DNA of 32,668 nucleotides from an uncultured Acetatifactor sp. (GCA_947625475.1 CANQOL010000037.1:1-32668); one strand, 5' to 3'. Shown: positions 8,271 through 15,952, numbered from the stretch's first letter. Notes: generated by a model from the sequence alone, not told the origin. Program-made: numbers and translations.

Positions 8271-8344
8271 GAGAGGATACGGGACGGCCGGGCCGGTTCC
8301 CTTATCATACAATTTCACATTTATAAACAATGGAGGGTAAAAAA

Positions 8345-8590
8345 ATGGCAGTAAAAATCAGATTGAGAAGAATGGGACAGAAGAAGGCGCCTTTCTATAG
8401 AATCATCGTGGCAGATTCCCGTTCTCCCAGAGACGGCAGATTCATCGAGGAGATCGGCACCTACGATCCTTCCACCGACCCCAGCACCTTTAAGATCAAC
8501 GAGGAGGCTGCGAAGAAGTGGCTGGCAACCGGCGCACAGCCCACAGAGGCGGTGGGCAAGCTGTTCAAGGCTGCGGGGATCGAGAAGTAA
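8345..8590 (+). CDS. rpsP: 30S ribosomal protein S16
   Basis: 81 residues, starting [20 protein letters not shown], the standard S16 N-terminus, with [16 protein letters not shown] following. An in-frame ATG at 8330 is not the start because it overlaps the Shine-Dalgarno GGAGG (8332-8336), which is correctly placed for ATG8345. S16 assembles early into the small subunit. The upstream spacer (8271-8344) holds an imperfect G+C-rich hairpin (GGGACGG pairing with CCGGTTCCC) without a clear T-run, so transcription from ffh probably continues. It opens the rpsP-khpA-rimM-trmD block. Confidence 0.97.
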   Translation: MAVKIRLRRMGQKKAPFYRIIVADSRSPRDGRFIEEIGTYDPSTDPSTFKINEEAAKKWLATGAQPTEAVGKLFKAAGIEK

Positions 8591-8624
8591 ACGCCGGCGC
8601 TTGCAATTGGAGGTGGATTAGATT

Positions 8625-8756
8625 GAAAAATCACACTGATGTGCTGATTTTTCACATGAGAATTTGTGCCGGAGCGCCACAAATTCTACTGATGGCAGAT
8701 GAGAAATCGCATTCGCGAATTTCTCCTCGCCCCGTCGCGCAAAGCGCTCCGGAATG
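8625..8756. repeat. Array of four hairpins between rpsP and khpA
   Basis: Nearly the whole spacer is palindromic. Hairpin A: GAAAAATCA+CAC (8625-8636) with GTG and TGATTTTTC (8641-8653, one bulged C). Hairpin B: AGAATTTGTG (8659-8668) with CACAAATTCT (8678-8687), loop CCGGAGCGC. Hairpin C: GAGAAAT+CGC (8701-8710) with GCG and ATTTCTC (8715-8725). Hairpin D: GCGC-AAA-GCGC (8737-8747). The last 29 bases (8728-8756) recur at 9092-9120 before rimM. None has a terminator T-run except possibly A (TTTTT). It resembles a REP/BIME-type dispersed element. Confidence 0.8.
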
Positions 8757-8765
8757 GGGATTGAA

Positions 8766-8993
8766 ATGAAGGAACTGGTTGAAGTGATCGCGAAGGCACT
8801 TGTGGACCACCCGGATGAGGTGGTTGTCACAGAGAAGACGGAAGGCAGGAATTTGACAGTGGAGCTTCACGTGGCCGCATCCGATATGGGCAAGGTGATC
8901 GGAAAGCAGGGCAGGATCGCCAAGGCAATCCGCTCTGTGGTAAAGGCAGCATCTTCCAAAGAGAATAAGATTGTGGATGTGGAGATCATGTGA
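8766..8993 (+). CDS. khpA: KH-domain RNA-binding protein KhpA
   Basis: 75 residues from ATG8766 (MKELVEVIAKALVDHPDEV). This start matches the family and has GGGG 6 bases upstream; ATG8754 would add four residues and lies in the repeat. The single KH domain carries the GxxG loop as IGKQGR near residues 43-48, followed by IAKAIRSVVKAAS. KhpA binds RNA, usually as a partner of KhpB/Jag, and its gene sits between rpsP and rimM in many Firmicutes, as here. Repeat-containing spacers flank it on both sides. Confidence 0.95.
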   Translation: MKELVEVIAKALVDHPDEVVVTEKTEGRNLTVELHVAASDMGKVIGKQGRIAKAIRSVVKAASSKENKIVDVEIM

Positions 8994-9091
8994 TCTCAGG
9001 ATCGGCAGATCCGGGACAATGATGGACTGTCTTCGGGGCGGGACATGCGCAGGTATGTTTCCGCCCTGTTTTCAGATTTATGGGTGCAGGG

Positions 9092-9120
9092 CGCCCCGTC
9101 GCGCGGAGCGCTCCGGAATG
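9092..9120 (+). repeat. Second copy of the 29-base spacer repeat, before rimM
   Basis: CGCCCCGTCGCGC, then GGA (AAA in the first copy), then GCGCTCCGGAATG: 27 of 29 positions match 8728-8756. The core folds as GCGC/GCGC. Both copies end 9-10 bases before a start codon. The rest of this spacer is also structured: GGGCGG near 9037 can pair with CCGCCC near 9062, with ACAT/ATGT inside. Confidence 0.8.
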
Positions 9121-9129
9121 AGGAATGAT

Positions 9130-9636
9130 ATGGAAGATTTTTTTCAGATCGGGATTGTAACCTCTCCCCACGGGATCCGGGGGGAGGTGAAGGTTTACCC
9201 CACCACGGACGATCCCGGGAGATTTAAAAGGCTCCGGCAGGTGCTGGTGGGGGATGAGAGGCGTCCCCTGGAGCTGGAGGGCGTCAAGTTTTTTAAAAAT
9301 ATGGTCATCGCCAAGCTGGGGGGGATCGACACCCCGGAGGCGGCGGCCAGGCTGCGGCAGAAGAGCCTCTATGTGGCCAGAAAGGACGCGGTGGACCTTG
9401 GCCGGGACGAGTATTTTATCGCGGATCTGATGGGCCTGCGGGTGCTGGACGAGCAGGAGAGGGAGCTTGGGATTTTGGAGGATGTGCTTCAGACCGGGGC
9501 AAACGATGTGTATCAGATCCGGCTGGCGGAGGGCGGGGAGCTTTTGCTGCCGGCCATCCGGGAGTGCATTCTTTTTGTGGATGTGAAGCAGGGCTTTATG
9601 AAGGTGCATGTGCTGGAGGGGCTGCTGGAGAAATGA
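9130..9636 (+). CDS. rimM: 16S rRNA processing protein RimM
   Basis: 168 residues from ATG9130. This start is chosen over ATG9118 because GAGG at 9120-9123 is correctly spaced for it and the conserved FFQIGIVTSPHGIRGEVKV opens the protein. The N-terminal RimM barrel covers about 1-85; the PRC-like barrel follows from DEYFIADLMGLRV near 97 to the end, including the GANDVYQI motif. RimM binds ribosomal protein S19 and helps mature the head of the 30S subunit. The stop overlaps the trmD start as ATGA (9633-9636), implying coupled translation. Confidence 0.95.
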   Translation: MEDFFQIGIVTSPHGIRGEVKVYPTTDDPGRFKRLRQVLVGDERRPLELEGVKFFKNMVIAKLGGIDTPEAAARLRQKSLYVARKDAVDLGRDEYFIADLMGLRVLDEQERELGILEDVLQTGANDVYQIRLAEGGELLLPAIRECILFVDVKQGFMKVHVLEGLLEK

Positions 9637-11075
9637 CGACGTTTCATGTGCTGACCCTTTTCCCGGAGATGGTGGAAAACGGGCTGAATACCAGTATTTT
9701 GGGCAGGGCCCGGGAGAAGGGGCTGCTGCGGTTCCATACGGTCAATATCCGGGATTATACCGCCGATAAGCACAGGAAGGTGGACGATTACCCCTACGGG
9801 GGCGGGGCGGGGATGCTCATGCAGGCCCAGCCCGTCTTTGACGCCCACCGGGCGGTGCTGGAGGAAATCCGGGGACGGCGGGGCGGGGAGGCCTTTCCCC
9901 AGGGGCCGGTGCGCACTGTGTACTTGACGCCCCAGGGCAGGCCCTTCACCCAGGCCATGGCCCGGGAGCTGGCTGGGGAGGAGGAGTTGATTTTTCTCTG
10001 CGGCCACTATGAGGGGATCGATGAGCGGGTGCTGGATGAGGTTGTCACGGACCGGGTCTCCATCGGGGACTATGTGCTCACCGGCGGGGAGCTGGCCGCC
10101 ATGGTGATGATTGACGCCGTCTCCCGGCTGGTGCCGGGGGTTTTGGGGAACGATGAGTCCGCCCAGACGGAGTCCTTTCACAGGGATTTGCTGGAATATC
10201 CCCAGTATTCCCGGCCGGAGGTGTGGCACGGGAAGGGGGTGCCCCAGGTGCTGCTGACCGGGGATCACAGGAAAATCCGGGCCTGGCGGCTGGCAGAGTC
10301 GGAGAAGCTCACCGGGCAGCTGCGGCCGGATCTCTATGACCGGTATCTGCAGAAGCGGCAGGTGGTTGGGCGCCTTTCCCGGAGGAAAAGGCGGAATATC
10401 CATATGATGGAGCTGCTGGAGCGGGGCCTGGGGGAGGTCCTTTATGCGGAAGGGGAAAATGTGCTGCTCGCCGGGCCGGGGAAGCTGTACATGGCGGATG
10501 CGGGCTCCCTGGAGGAAGCGGAGCGGATGTTGGAGAGCGGGTTCGGAGCCTCCGGGCCGGCGCGGGGCTGGGAGCTTTGTTCGCCTTCCCCCTTTGTAAA
10601 GGAAGTGCTGGTTCAAAGATGGGGAGGGCAGGTCCTTATGGAGTGTGTGCAGGCCTGTTATACCCGAAGGGAGCCTCTGCCGGTGCGGCATAGGGATATC
10701 AGGGTTCTGGGGGAAGAGTGGCTGGGGGAGCTGCAGAAAAGGTATTCTCTGGCAGGGGAGAGGTATCTGCGGGAGAGGCTGGCGAAGGGGGGGGTTTTTG
10801 GAGCGTTTTTGGAGGGGAGGCTGGCAGGGTTTATCGGGCTGCATGAAGAGGGGAGTATGGGGATGCTCTGGGTGGATGAGGACTGCCGGAGGCGGGGGAT
10901 CGGGGCCTCCCTGGAGGCCTGGCTGATCAACCGGCTGCTGGAGCGGGGAGAGACGCCTTATGGGCAGATTGAGGCGGGGAACCTGGGCTCGATCCGGCTG
11001 CAGGAGAGGCTGGGGCTGTATTTGGCGGAAGGGAGTGTTTGGTGGGTGGAGGACAGTAGAGGGATGGACGGATGA
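9633..11075 (+). CDS. trmD: TrmD tRNA (guanine-37-N1) methyltransferase fused to a GNAT-like domain
   Basis: TrmD methylates G37 of tRNAs with G36, using S-adenosylmethionine, to prevent frameshifting. Residues 1 to about 245 are a complete TrmD: LFPEMVENGL, YGGGAGML, LCGHYEGIDERV, SIGDYVLTGGELA in the SAM-binding knot, GNDES with the catalytic Asp, and YPQYSRPEVWHGKGVPQVLLTGDH. TrmD normally ends near 240-250, but this frame continues to 480 residues. The extra half resembles an N-acetyltransferase: GVFGAFLEGRLAGFIGLHE, then MGMLWVDEDCRRRGIGASLEAW with the RRxGxG/A acetyl-CoA loop, then LGSIRLQERLGLYLAEG. No stop, start or ribosome binding site separates the halves. The acetyltransferase activity and target are unproven. 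Confidence 0.9.
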   Translation: MTTFHVLTLFPEMVENGLNTSILGRAREKGLLRFHTVNIRDYTADKHRKVDDYPYGGGAGMLMQAQPVFDAHRAVLEEIRGRRGGEAFPQGPVRTVYLTPQGRPFTQAMARELAGEEELIFLCGHYEGIDERVLDEVVTDRVSIGDYVLTGGELAAMVMIDAVSRLVPGVLGNDESAQTESFHRDLLEYPQYSRPEVWHGKGVPQVLLTGDHRKIRAWRLAESEKLTGQLRPDLYDRYLQKRQVVGRLSRRKRRNIHMMELLERGLGEVLYAEGENVLLAGPGKLYMADAGSLEEAERMLESGFGASGPARGWELCSPSPFVKEVLVQRWGGQVLMECVQACYTRREPLPVRHRDIRVLGEEWLGELQKRYSLAGERYLRERLAKGGVFGAFLEGRLAGFIGLHEEGSMGMLWVDEDCRRRGIGASLEAWLINRLLERGETPYGQIEAGNLGSIRLQERLGLYLAEGSVWWVEDSRGMDG

Positions 11076-11106
11076 TTTGGGGCTGGGGACGTTCAGCCGC
11101 GCCCTT

Positions 11107-11161
11107 GCCAAACAAGTTTGGCTGCAAAGCCGCGCTGACGCGCTTTCCGCTGCTGCGCAGC
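11107..11161. repeat. Three consecutive hairpins downstream of trmD
   Basis: GCCAAAC-AA-GTTTGGC (11107-11122), AAAG(C)CGCG-CTGA-CGCG-CTTT (11126-11146) and GCTGC-TGC-GCAGC (11149-11161) follow each other with almost no spacing. There is no proper T-run, although TCTCTTTGCT follows. It could act as a terminator or processing block before the rplS promoter, or be another dispersed palindromic repeat. The sequence differs from the repeats at 8728 and 9092. Confidence 0.7.
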
Positions 11162-11192
11162 TCTCTTTGCTCATAAACGGGATAAAAAGTAC

Positions 11193-11221
11193 TTGCAATC
11201 ATCTCATTTGTGTGGTAGAAT
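11193..11221 (+). promoter_or_regulatory. Promoter of rplS (extended -10)
   Basis: TTGCAA (11193-11198), 17 bases, TAGAAT (11216-11221), with TG one base before the -10 (TGGTAGAAT). The predicted start near 11228 leaves a leader of about 70 bases. Confidence 0.75.
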
Positions 11222-11227
11222 CAATGC

Positions 11228-11297
11228 GTTGTCAAAATGCGATGGTCCTCTGTTACGGTATGTATTAAGAACATCTAGTTTATGAAGGAGGTTCACT
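11228..11297 (+). promoter_or_regulatory. Candidate ribosomal protein L19 leader
   Basis: The untranslated leader before rplS can fold: GCGTT/AATGC at its start, and GATGGTC (11241-11247) with GAACATC (11269-11275), one mismatch, enclosing CTCTGTTACGG. Position, length and the CCTCTGTTAC stretch fit my memory of the L19 leader of Firmicutes, which is thought to let L19 regulate its own synthesis. A covariance-model match was not tested. Confidence 0.45.
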
Positions 11298-11645
11298 ATG
11301 AGTGACATTATCAGAGAAATCGAGGCGGAACAGCTGAAGGCTGCGGTGGATGAGTTTGAGGTGGGCGATACCGTCAAGGTCTACGGCAAGATCAAGGAGG
11401 GCAACCGCGAGAGAATCCAGGTATTCGAGGGCGTGGTGCTCAAGAGACAGGGCGGAAGCAGCAGAGAGACCTTTACCGTGCGGAAATCCTCCGGCGGAAT
11501 CGGCGTTGAGAAGACCTGGCCCGTGCACTCTCCCAATGTGGAGAAGGTGGAGGTAGTCAGAAAGGGTAAGGTAAGACGTGCTAAGCTGAATTACCTCAGA
11601 GACCGGGTAGGCAAGAAGGCCAAGGTGAAAGAGCTGGTAAAATAG
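11298..11645 (+). CDS. rplS: 50S ribosomal protein L19
   Basis: 115 residues: [14 protein letters not shown], then [27 protein letters not shown] and the basic end [20 protein letters not shown], all standard for L19, which lies at the interface between ribosomal subunits. AAGGAGG sits 7-8 bases before the ATG. It has its own promoter (11193-11221) and is followed by a terminator at 11661, so it can be expressed apart from trmD. Confidence 0.97.
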   Translation: MSDIIREIEAEQLKAAVDEFEVGDTVKVYGKIKEGNRERIQVFEGVVLKRQGGSSRETFTVRKSSGGIGVEKTWPVHSPNVEKVEVVRKGKVRRAKLNYLRDRVGKKAKVKELVK

Positions 11646-11660
11646 TGACAGGCTTGGAGG

Positions 11661-11688
11661 GGACAATTACTTTGGTAGTTGTCCTTTT
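11661..11688 (+). terminator. Rho-independent terminator after rplS
   Basis: GGACAATTAC (11661-11670), TTTG loop, GTAGTTGTCC (11675-11684): ten pairs with one G-U, then TTTT. It lies 15 bases after the rplS stop and may be leaky, because no separate promoter for lepB is obvious before 11708. Confidence 0.8.
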
Positions 11689-11707
11689 CTGATAAGGGGA
11701 GCTTTTC

Positions 11708-12277
11708 ATGCCCAGGACCAAAGGACTGAGTTTTTACAAAAAAAAGAAGAAGATCAACAGATCTCTGATCCGGGATATATTCAGCACGCTTTTCTGTATG
11801 GCGGCGGCCGTGTTTGTGGCGGCGGTGATGGTTTATTTTTTCGGGATGAGCATCAATGTGGTGGGCGTGTCCATGGAGCCCGCCCTGTACAACGGCCAGC
11901 AGATCTTTGTGGACCGGTTTCTGTACACCTTCACTGACCCCAGGGCGGGGGATGTGCTGGTCTTTCTGCCAAACGGCAATGAGAACTCCCACTACTATGT
12001 CAAAAGGGTCATAGGGGTGCCCGGGGACCGGATCCAGATCCGCCAGGGGAACTGTTATGTAAACGGGGAGCTGAGCCCCTATGTGACGCACAGAGTGCTG
12101 GAGGCGGGAATTGCGGAAAATGAGCTGGTGCTGGAGCTGGGGGAATATTTTTGTATGGGGGACGACCCCAACAACAGCGAGGACAGCCGTTCTGCCAACA
12201 TCGGCCCCGTGAAGGAGGAGGACATTGTGGGCAAGGCATGGTTCCGCCTGGGAGCGGATATGGGCTTTATCCGCTAG
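11708..12277 (+). CDS. lepB: Type I signal peptidase (first copy)
   Basis: Signal peptidase I cleaves secretory signal peptides at the outer face of the membrane. The 189-residue protein has a Lys-rich cytoplasmic N-terminus (YKKKKKINRS), one membrane segment near 25-46, nucleophile Ser55 in GVSMEP and general base Lys99 in YYVKRVIGVPGD; the later GDDPNNSEDSR box completes the fold. GGGGAG precedes the ATG. A second signal peptidase gene follows at 13161, with rbgA between. Identity is clear; the division of labour between the two copies is unknown. Confidence 0.93.
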   Translation: MPRTKGLSFYKKKKKINRSLIRDIFSTLFCMAAAVFVAAVMVYFFGMSINVVGVSMEPALYNGQQIFVDRFLYTFTDPRAGDVLVFLPNGNENSHYYVKRVIGVPGDRIQIRQGNCYVNGELSPYVTHRVLEAGIAENELVLELGEYFCMGDDPNNSEDSRSANIGPVKEEDIVGKAWFRLGADMGFIR

Positions 12278-12295
12278 AGCGCGAGGGGGATGGAG

Positions 12296-13159
12296 ATGAA
12301 TTATCAGTGGTATCCCGGACATATGACAAAAGCGGTCCGCATGATGCAGGAGGATATAAAGCTGATCGATCTGGTGATCGAGCTGCTGGACGCCCGGATT
12401 CCCTTCAGCAGCCGCAACCCGGATATTGACAGGCTGGCGGCCGGCAAGTACCGGCTGGTGCTGCTGAACAAGTCGGACCTGGCGGATCCCGGCGCCAATC
12501 AGCAGTGGGTCCGGTATTTTTCGGAGCAGGGAGCGGCCGCTCTTCTGGTCGACGCAAGGTCGGGAGCGGGAGTGAAGGCCATAGAAAATCTGGCGCAGAC
12601 AGTGTGCCGGGAAAAGCTGGAGCGGGACAGACGCCGCGGGATCGTAAACCGTCCCATCCGCGCCATGGTGGCCGGCATCCCCAATGTGGGGAAGTCCACT
12701 TTGATCAATGCGCTGGCCGGGCGGGCCTGTACCAGGACCGGGAACAAGCCGGGGGTCACAAAGGGAAAGCAGTGGATCCGGGTGGGAAGGACTCTGGAGC
12801 TTTTGGATACGCCCGGCATCCTGTGGCCGAAGTTTGAGGATCAGACTGTGGGGATGCGGCTTGCCCTGATCGGATCCATGAATGATGAAATCCTGTCGGC
12901 GGAGGAACTGGCCCTGGATTTGGCGGGGGAGCTGTCACGCCTTTATCCGGGAAGCGTGGAGAAGCGTTACGGACTGACCGGGGAAGCTAAGGGGCATGAG
13001 CTCCTTGCCGGGATCGCCATGGCCAGATGTGTGCTGGGCCGGGGAGGGGAGCCGGATCTGCCCAGGGCGGCGGCGGCCCTGACGGAGGACTTCCGAAGCG
13101 GGAAGCTCGGCAGGATGACCTTGGAGAGGCCGGAGAATGAACACAGGGAGGTTATGTGA
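12296..13159 (+). CDS. rbgA: Ribosome biogenesis GTPase RbgA (YlqF)
   Basis: A circularly permuted GTPase required for late assembly of the 50S subunit. The motif order is permuted as expected: G4-type LLNKSDLAD near 57-65, then P-loop GIPNVGKST near 122-130, then TPGILWPKF. The N-terminus MNYQWYPGHMTKAVRMM is diagnostic. ATG12296 is favoured because AGGGGG (12284-12289) lies 6 bases upstream; ATG12290 directly abuts that sequence and would add Met-Glu. It lies 18 bases after lepB, and the next signal peptidase begins 1 base after its stop codon, so all three are probably one operon. Confidence 0.95.
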   Translation: MNYQWYPGHMTKAVRMMQEDIKLIDLVIELLDARIPFSSRNPDIDRLAAGKYRLVLLNKSDLADPGANQQWVRYFSEQGAAALLVDARSGAGVKAIENLAQTVCREKLERDRRRGIVNRPIRAMVAGIPNVGKSTLINALAGRACTRTGNKPGVTKGKQWIRVGRTLELLDTPGILWPKFEDQTVGMRLALIGSMNDEILSAEELALDLAGELSRLYPGSVEKRYGLTGEAKGHELLAGIAMARCVLGRGGEPDLPRAAAALTEDFRSGKLGRMTLERPENEHREVM

Positions 13160-13160
13160 G

Positions 13161-13754
13161 ATGCGGCAGAGGCAGGAGGAAACGCAGACGGAAGAGGCAT
13201 TGGAAACGGAAAAGTCAAAGCTGAGGGAGTGGGCCGGCACGATCCTTTATTTTGCATGTGTGATGGGCGGGACCCTGCTCCTGATCCTGTTTGTGGGACA
13301 GCGGACCACGGTGAACGGGGAGAGCATGGTGCCCACTCTCCAGGACGGGGACAACCTGATCGTGGATAAGATCACATACCGGTTCAGGGATCCGGAGCGG
13401 TTTGACATCATCGTGTTTCCCTTTCAATATGAGAAAAACACCTATTATATCAAGAGGATCATAGGTCTGCCCGGGGAGACGGTGCAGATTGATCTGGAGG
13501 GCAATATTTATATCAACGGGGAAGTGCTGGAGGAAAACTATGGCAGAGAGGTGATCCTGCCCGATAAGGTGGGGCGTGCCATTGAACCCGTCACCCTGGG
13601 GGAGGACGAGTATTTTGTGATGGGGGATAACCGGAACAACAGCAAGGACAGCCGGACCCAGATCGTGGGGAACATCAAGAGAAAGGATATTGTGGGCAGG
13701 GCCTTTCTGCGTTTCTGGCCCCTTGACAGCTTCGGTATCCTAAAGCACCAATAA
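13161..13754 (+). CDS. lepB: Type I signal peptidase (second copy)
   Basis: 197 residues from ATG13161, preceded by GGGAGG (13146-13151). An acidic and basic cytoplasmic start (RQRQEETQTEEAL) leads to a membrane segment near 26-45. Nucleophile Ser55 is in NGESMVPTL, base Lys98 in YYIKRIIGLPGE, and the GDNRNNSKDSR box is intact, so the enzyme should be active. It is clearly different in sequence from the copy at 11708, so this is an old paralogue pair rather than a recent duplication. The rnhB ribosome binding site follows directly. Confidence 0.94.
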   Translation: MRQRQEETQTEEALETEKSKLREWAGTILYFACVMGGTLLLILFVGQRTTVNGESMVPTLQDGDNLIVDKITYRFRDPERFDIIVFPFQYEKNTYYIKRIIGLPGETVQIDLEGNIYINGEVLEENYGREVILPDKVGRAIEPVTLGEDEYFVMGDNRNNSKDSRTQIVGNIKRKDIVGRAFLRFWPLDSFGILKHQ

Positions 13755-13767
13755 AAGGAGAGTTTCC

Positions 13768-14547
13768 ATGGGGGAGAGTGTCAGCGAGATCAGAGAAATC
13801 CTGCGGCAGGCCGGGGAGCGGGAGCTGCCGGAGAAGATCCTTCAGTTTGAGGGGGATGAGAGAAGCGGCGTGCGGGCCTGTGTGGAGGCGGCAAAAAGGC
13901 GCCTGGAGGCCCTGGGCCGGGAGAGGGAGCGGATCCGAGAGCTTTGGAAGTACGAGGAAAAGTACGGGGACTACCGGTATATCTGCGGCATCGACGAGGC
14001 GGGCAGAGGCCCCCTGGCGGGGCCGGTGGTGGCGGGGGCGGTGATTCTGCCGAAGGACTGCGATATCCTGTACGTGAACGACTCCAAGCAGCTTAGCGCG
14101 AAGAAGAGGGAGGAACTCTACCAGGTTATCACAAGGGAGGCCCTTGCCTGGGGCGTCGGGTATGCCACCCCGGAGCGCATCGATCAGATCAACATCCTTC
14201 AGGCGACCTATGAGGCCATGCGGGAGGCGGTGCGCTCTCTGAGGGTTCAGCCGGATCTTCTGCTGAACGATGCGGTAAGGATCCCGGGGCTTCCCATGAC
14301 TCAGGTCCCCATCATCAAGGGAGACGCCAAGAGCATTTCCATCGGGGCCGCCAGCATTGTGGCCAAGGTGACCAGGGACCGGCTCATGGAGGCATACGAC
14401 AAGGTGTATCCCCAGTACGGGTTCGGGGACAACAAGGGATACGGGAGCGCGGGCCACATTGAGGCTCTGAAAAAGTACGGGCCCACGCCCATTCACCGCA
14501 GGAGCTTTATCAGCCATTTTGTGAAGCCGGAGGAAAAGCTCTCATAA
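13768..14547 (+). CDS. rnhB: Ribonuclease HII
   Basis: RNase HII removes ribonucleotides from DNA and RNA from hybrids. The catalytic core opens with ICGIDEAGRGPLAGPVVAGA, where Asp76 and Glu77 are the first metal ligands; VNDSKQLSAKKRE and SIGAASIVAKVTRD follow, and the end YGPTPIHRRSF is typical. The 259 residues include an N-terminal helical extension of about 65 residues rich in Arg and Glu, as in Bacillus-type RnhB. AAGGAG lies before the ATG. It belongs to the run from lepB to pgeF. Confidence 0.95.
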   Translation: MGESVSEIREILRQAGERELPEKILQFEGDERSGVRACVEAAKRRLEALGRERERIRELWKYEEKYGDYRYICGIDEAGRGPLAGPVVAGAVILPKDCDILYVNDSKQLSAKKREELYQVITREALAWGVGYATPERIDQINILQATYEAMREAVRSLRVQPDLLLNDAVRIPGLPMTQVPIIKGDAKSISIGAASIVAKVTRDRLMEAYDKVYPQYGFGDNKGYGSAGHIEALKKYGPTPIHRRSFISHFVKPEEKLS

Positions 14548-14619
14548 GGCGGATCCCGGCTCCGGCGAGGGGAGAAGCGCCGGGGAGCCCGGGAGAGGGA
14601 GAAGGCCCGGGAGGGCATT

Positions 14620-15000
14620 TTGGAACGTTCTAAAGCGGAAAAGCCTAATCTCAGAGAGCTGGGAACGGCAGGCGAAAGCCTGGCGGCGGAGTATCTGCGC
14701 CGCCGGGGCGTGCGTCTGCTGGAGCGCAATTACAGGACCCGGCGGGGTGAGATCGATCTGATCGGACGCTGGGGGGAATATCTGGTGTTTTTTGAAGTAA
14801 AATACAGAAGGGGGAGCGGCGGCGGGAGCCCGGAGGAAGCGGTAGGCATCGGAAAGCAGAGGCAGATCTGCAGGGTGGCGGATCACTATCGGTGCGTCAG
14901 GGCCGTCCCGCTGGATACGCCGGTGCGCTACGATGTGGTGGCCATAGACCGGGACGGGATCCGCTGGATCCAAAACGCCTTCCCGCACCGATATGGATGA
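14620..15000 (+). CDS. yraN: UPF0102 family protein YraN (nuclease-like fold)
   Basis: 126 residues, with TTG at 14620 as the likely start: there is no in-frame ATG near, GGGAGGG (14609-14615) precedes it, and the conserved LRELGTAGESLAAEYLRRRG follows shortly. The Holliday-junction-resolvase-like core is visible as RRGEIDLIGRWGEYLVFFEVKYR, with the Asp and the Glu-x-Lys of the fold. The usual neighbour rnhB is directly upstream. The biochemical role is not established. The spacer 14548-14619 holds a bulged G+C-rich hairpin (GGCTCC..GGAGCC) without a T-run. Confidence 0.9.
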   Translation: MERSKAEKPNLRELGTAGESLAAEYLRRRGVRLLERNYRTRRGEIDLIGRWGEYLVFFEVKYRRGSGGGSPEEAVGIGKQRQICRVADHYRCVRAVPLDTPVRYDVVAIDRDGIRWIQNAFPHRYG

Positions 15001-15012
15001 TATGGAGGAACC

Positions 15013-15948
15013 ATGTATACATTGATCCGGGCAAAGGGCCGGCGGGAGACGCCGGTTCGCCGCAGCTGTGCCCTGAGCGCAGGGGAAGAGCTGGAATATC
15101 TGTATTTTCCGGGCCTTGCGGGCACCGGGGAGGCGGCCCTGTTTACCACCCGTCTTGGGGGGACCAGCCGGGGAGAATACGCCAGCCTGAATCTCGCCTT
15201 CAACAGGGGGGATGAGCAGGAGCGCGTGCTGGAAAACTACCGCAGAGTGGGGGAGGCCCTTGGGATCACGCCGGAGGATATGGTATGTACCCATCAGACC
15301 CATACCGCCAACATCCGCCGGGTTTACCGGGAGGACGGGGGGAAGGGCATCCTGCGGCCGCGGGACTATACGGACGTGGACGGGCTGGTAACGGACCAGC
15401 CGGGCCTTGCCCTGGCCTGCTTTTTTGCGGACTGTGTGCCCCTGTATTTTGTGGATCCCGTCCGCCGGGCCATCGGGCTGGCCCACTCCGGCTGGCGCGG
15501 CACCGCGGCGGGCATGGGGGCCCGGATGACGGAGCGCATGGCAGCGGAATTCGGGAGCCGGCCGGAGGATCTGCGGGCCGCCATAGGGCCCTCCATCTGC
15601 CGGGACTGCTATGAGGTGGGGGATGAGGTGGCCCAGGCATTCGCGGAGGCCATGGAGAGGATCCCGGGCCGGGAGAGGCTCCTGGAGCAGATCCGGCTGG
15701 GCGGCTTTTACCGCTCCGGCCTCTCCGGTCTTCCCCAGGTGATCCTGCCCGGCAGGAGGGAGGGGAAATACCAGCTGGACCTGTGGCTGGCAAACCTTCT
15801 GATCCTGGCGGGAGCAGGGATTCCCCTGGAGCGGATCGAGGTTACGGATCTGTGCACCTGCTGTAATCCGGAATATCTGTTTTCCCACAGGGCCAGCGGG
15901 GGCAGGAGAGGCGCCCTGGGGGCTTTCCTGATGTTAAGAAAAAACTAA
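15013..15948 (+). CDS. pgeF: Multicopper-oxidase-like YfiH/PgeF family protein
   Basis: Members of this family act as purine nucleoside phosphorylase/adenosine deaminase and, as PgeF, have been linked to peptidoglycan editing. The 311-residue protein shows the family motifs TRLGGTSRGEYASLNL near 51-66, VCTHQTHTANI, ADCVPLYFVDP, IGLAHSGWRGTAAGM with the metal-binding His, and LCTCCNPEYLFSHR near the end with its Cys pair. GGAGG precedes the ATG. It follows yraN by 12 bases and ends the biogenesis run; the next gene belongs to a two-component system. Which of the reported activities applies is uncertain. Confidence 0.9.
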   Translation: MYTLIRAKGRRETPVRRSCALSAGEELEYLYFPGLAGTGEAALFTTRLGGTSRGEYASLNLAFNRGDEQERVLENYRRVGEALGITPEDMVCTHQTHTANIRRVYREDGGKGILRPRDYTDVDGLVTDQPGLALACFFADCVPLYFVDPVRRAIGLAHSGWRGTAAGMGARMTERMAAEFGSRPEDLRAAIGPSICRDCYEVGDEVAQAFAEAMERIPGRERLLEQIRLGGFYRSGLSGLPQVILPGRREGKYQLDLWLANLLILAGAGIPLERIEVTDLCTCCNPEYLFSHRASGGRRGALGAFLMLRKN

Positions 15949-15952
15949 TAAA

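Noticed and set aside
9513..11198. 561-codon minus-strand open frame opposite trmD
   Set aside because: Pro/His/Leu-rich shadow of the TrmD-GNAT gene without recognisable motifs.
14542..15888. 448-codon minus-strand open frame opposite yraN and pgeF
   Set aside because: Composition is typical of an antisense shadow and both plus-strand genes have clear family motifs.
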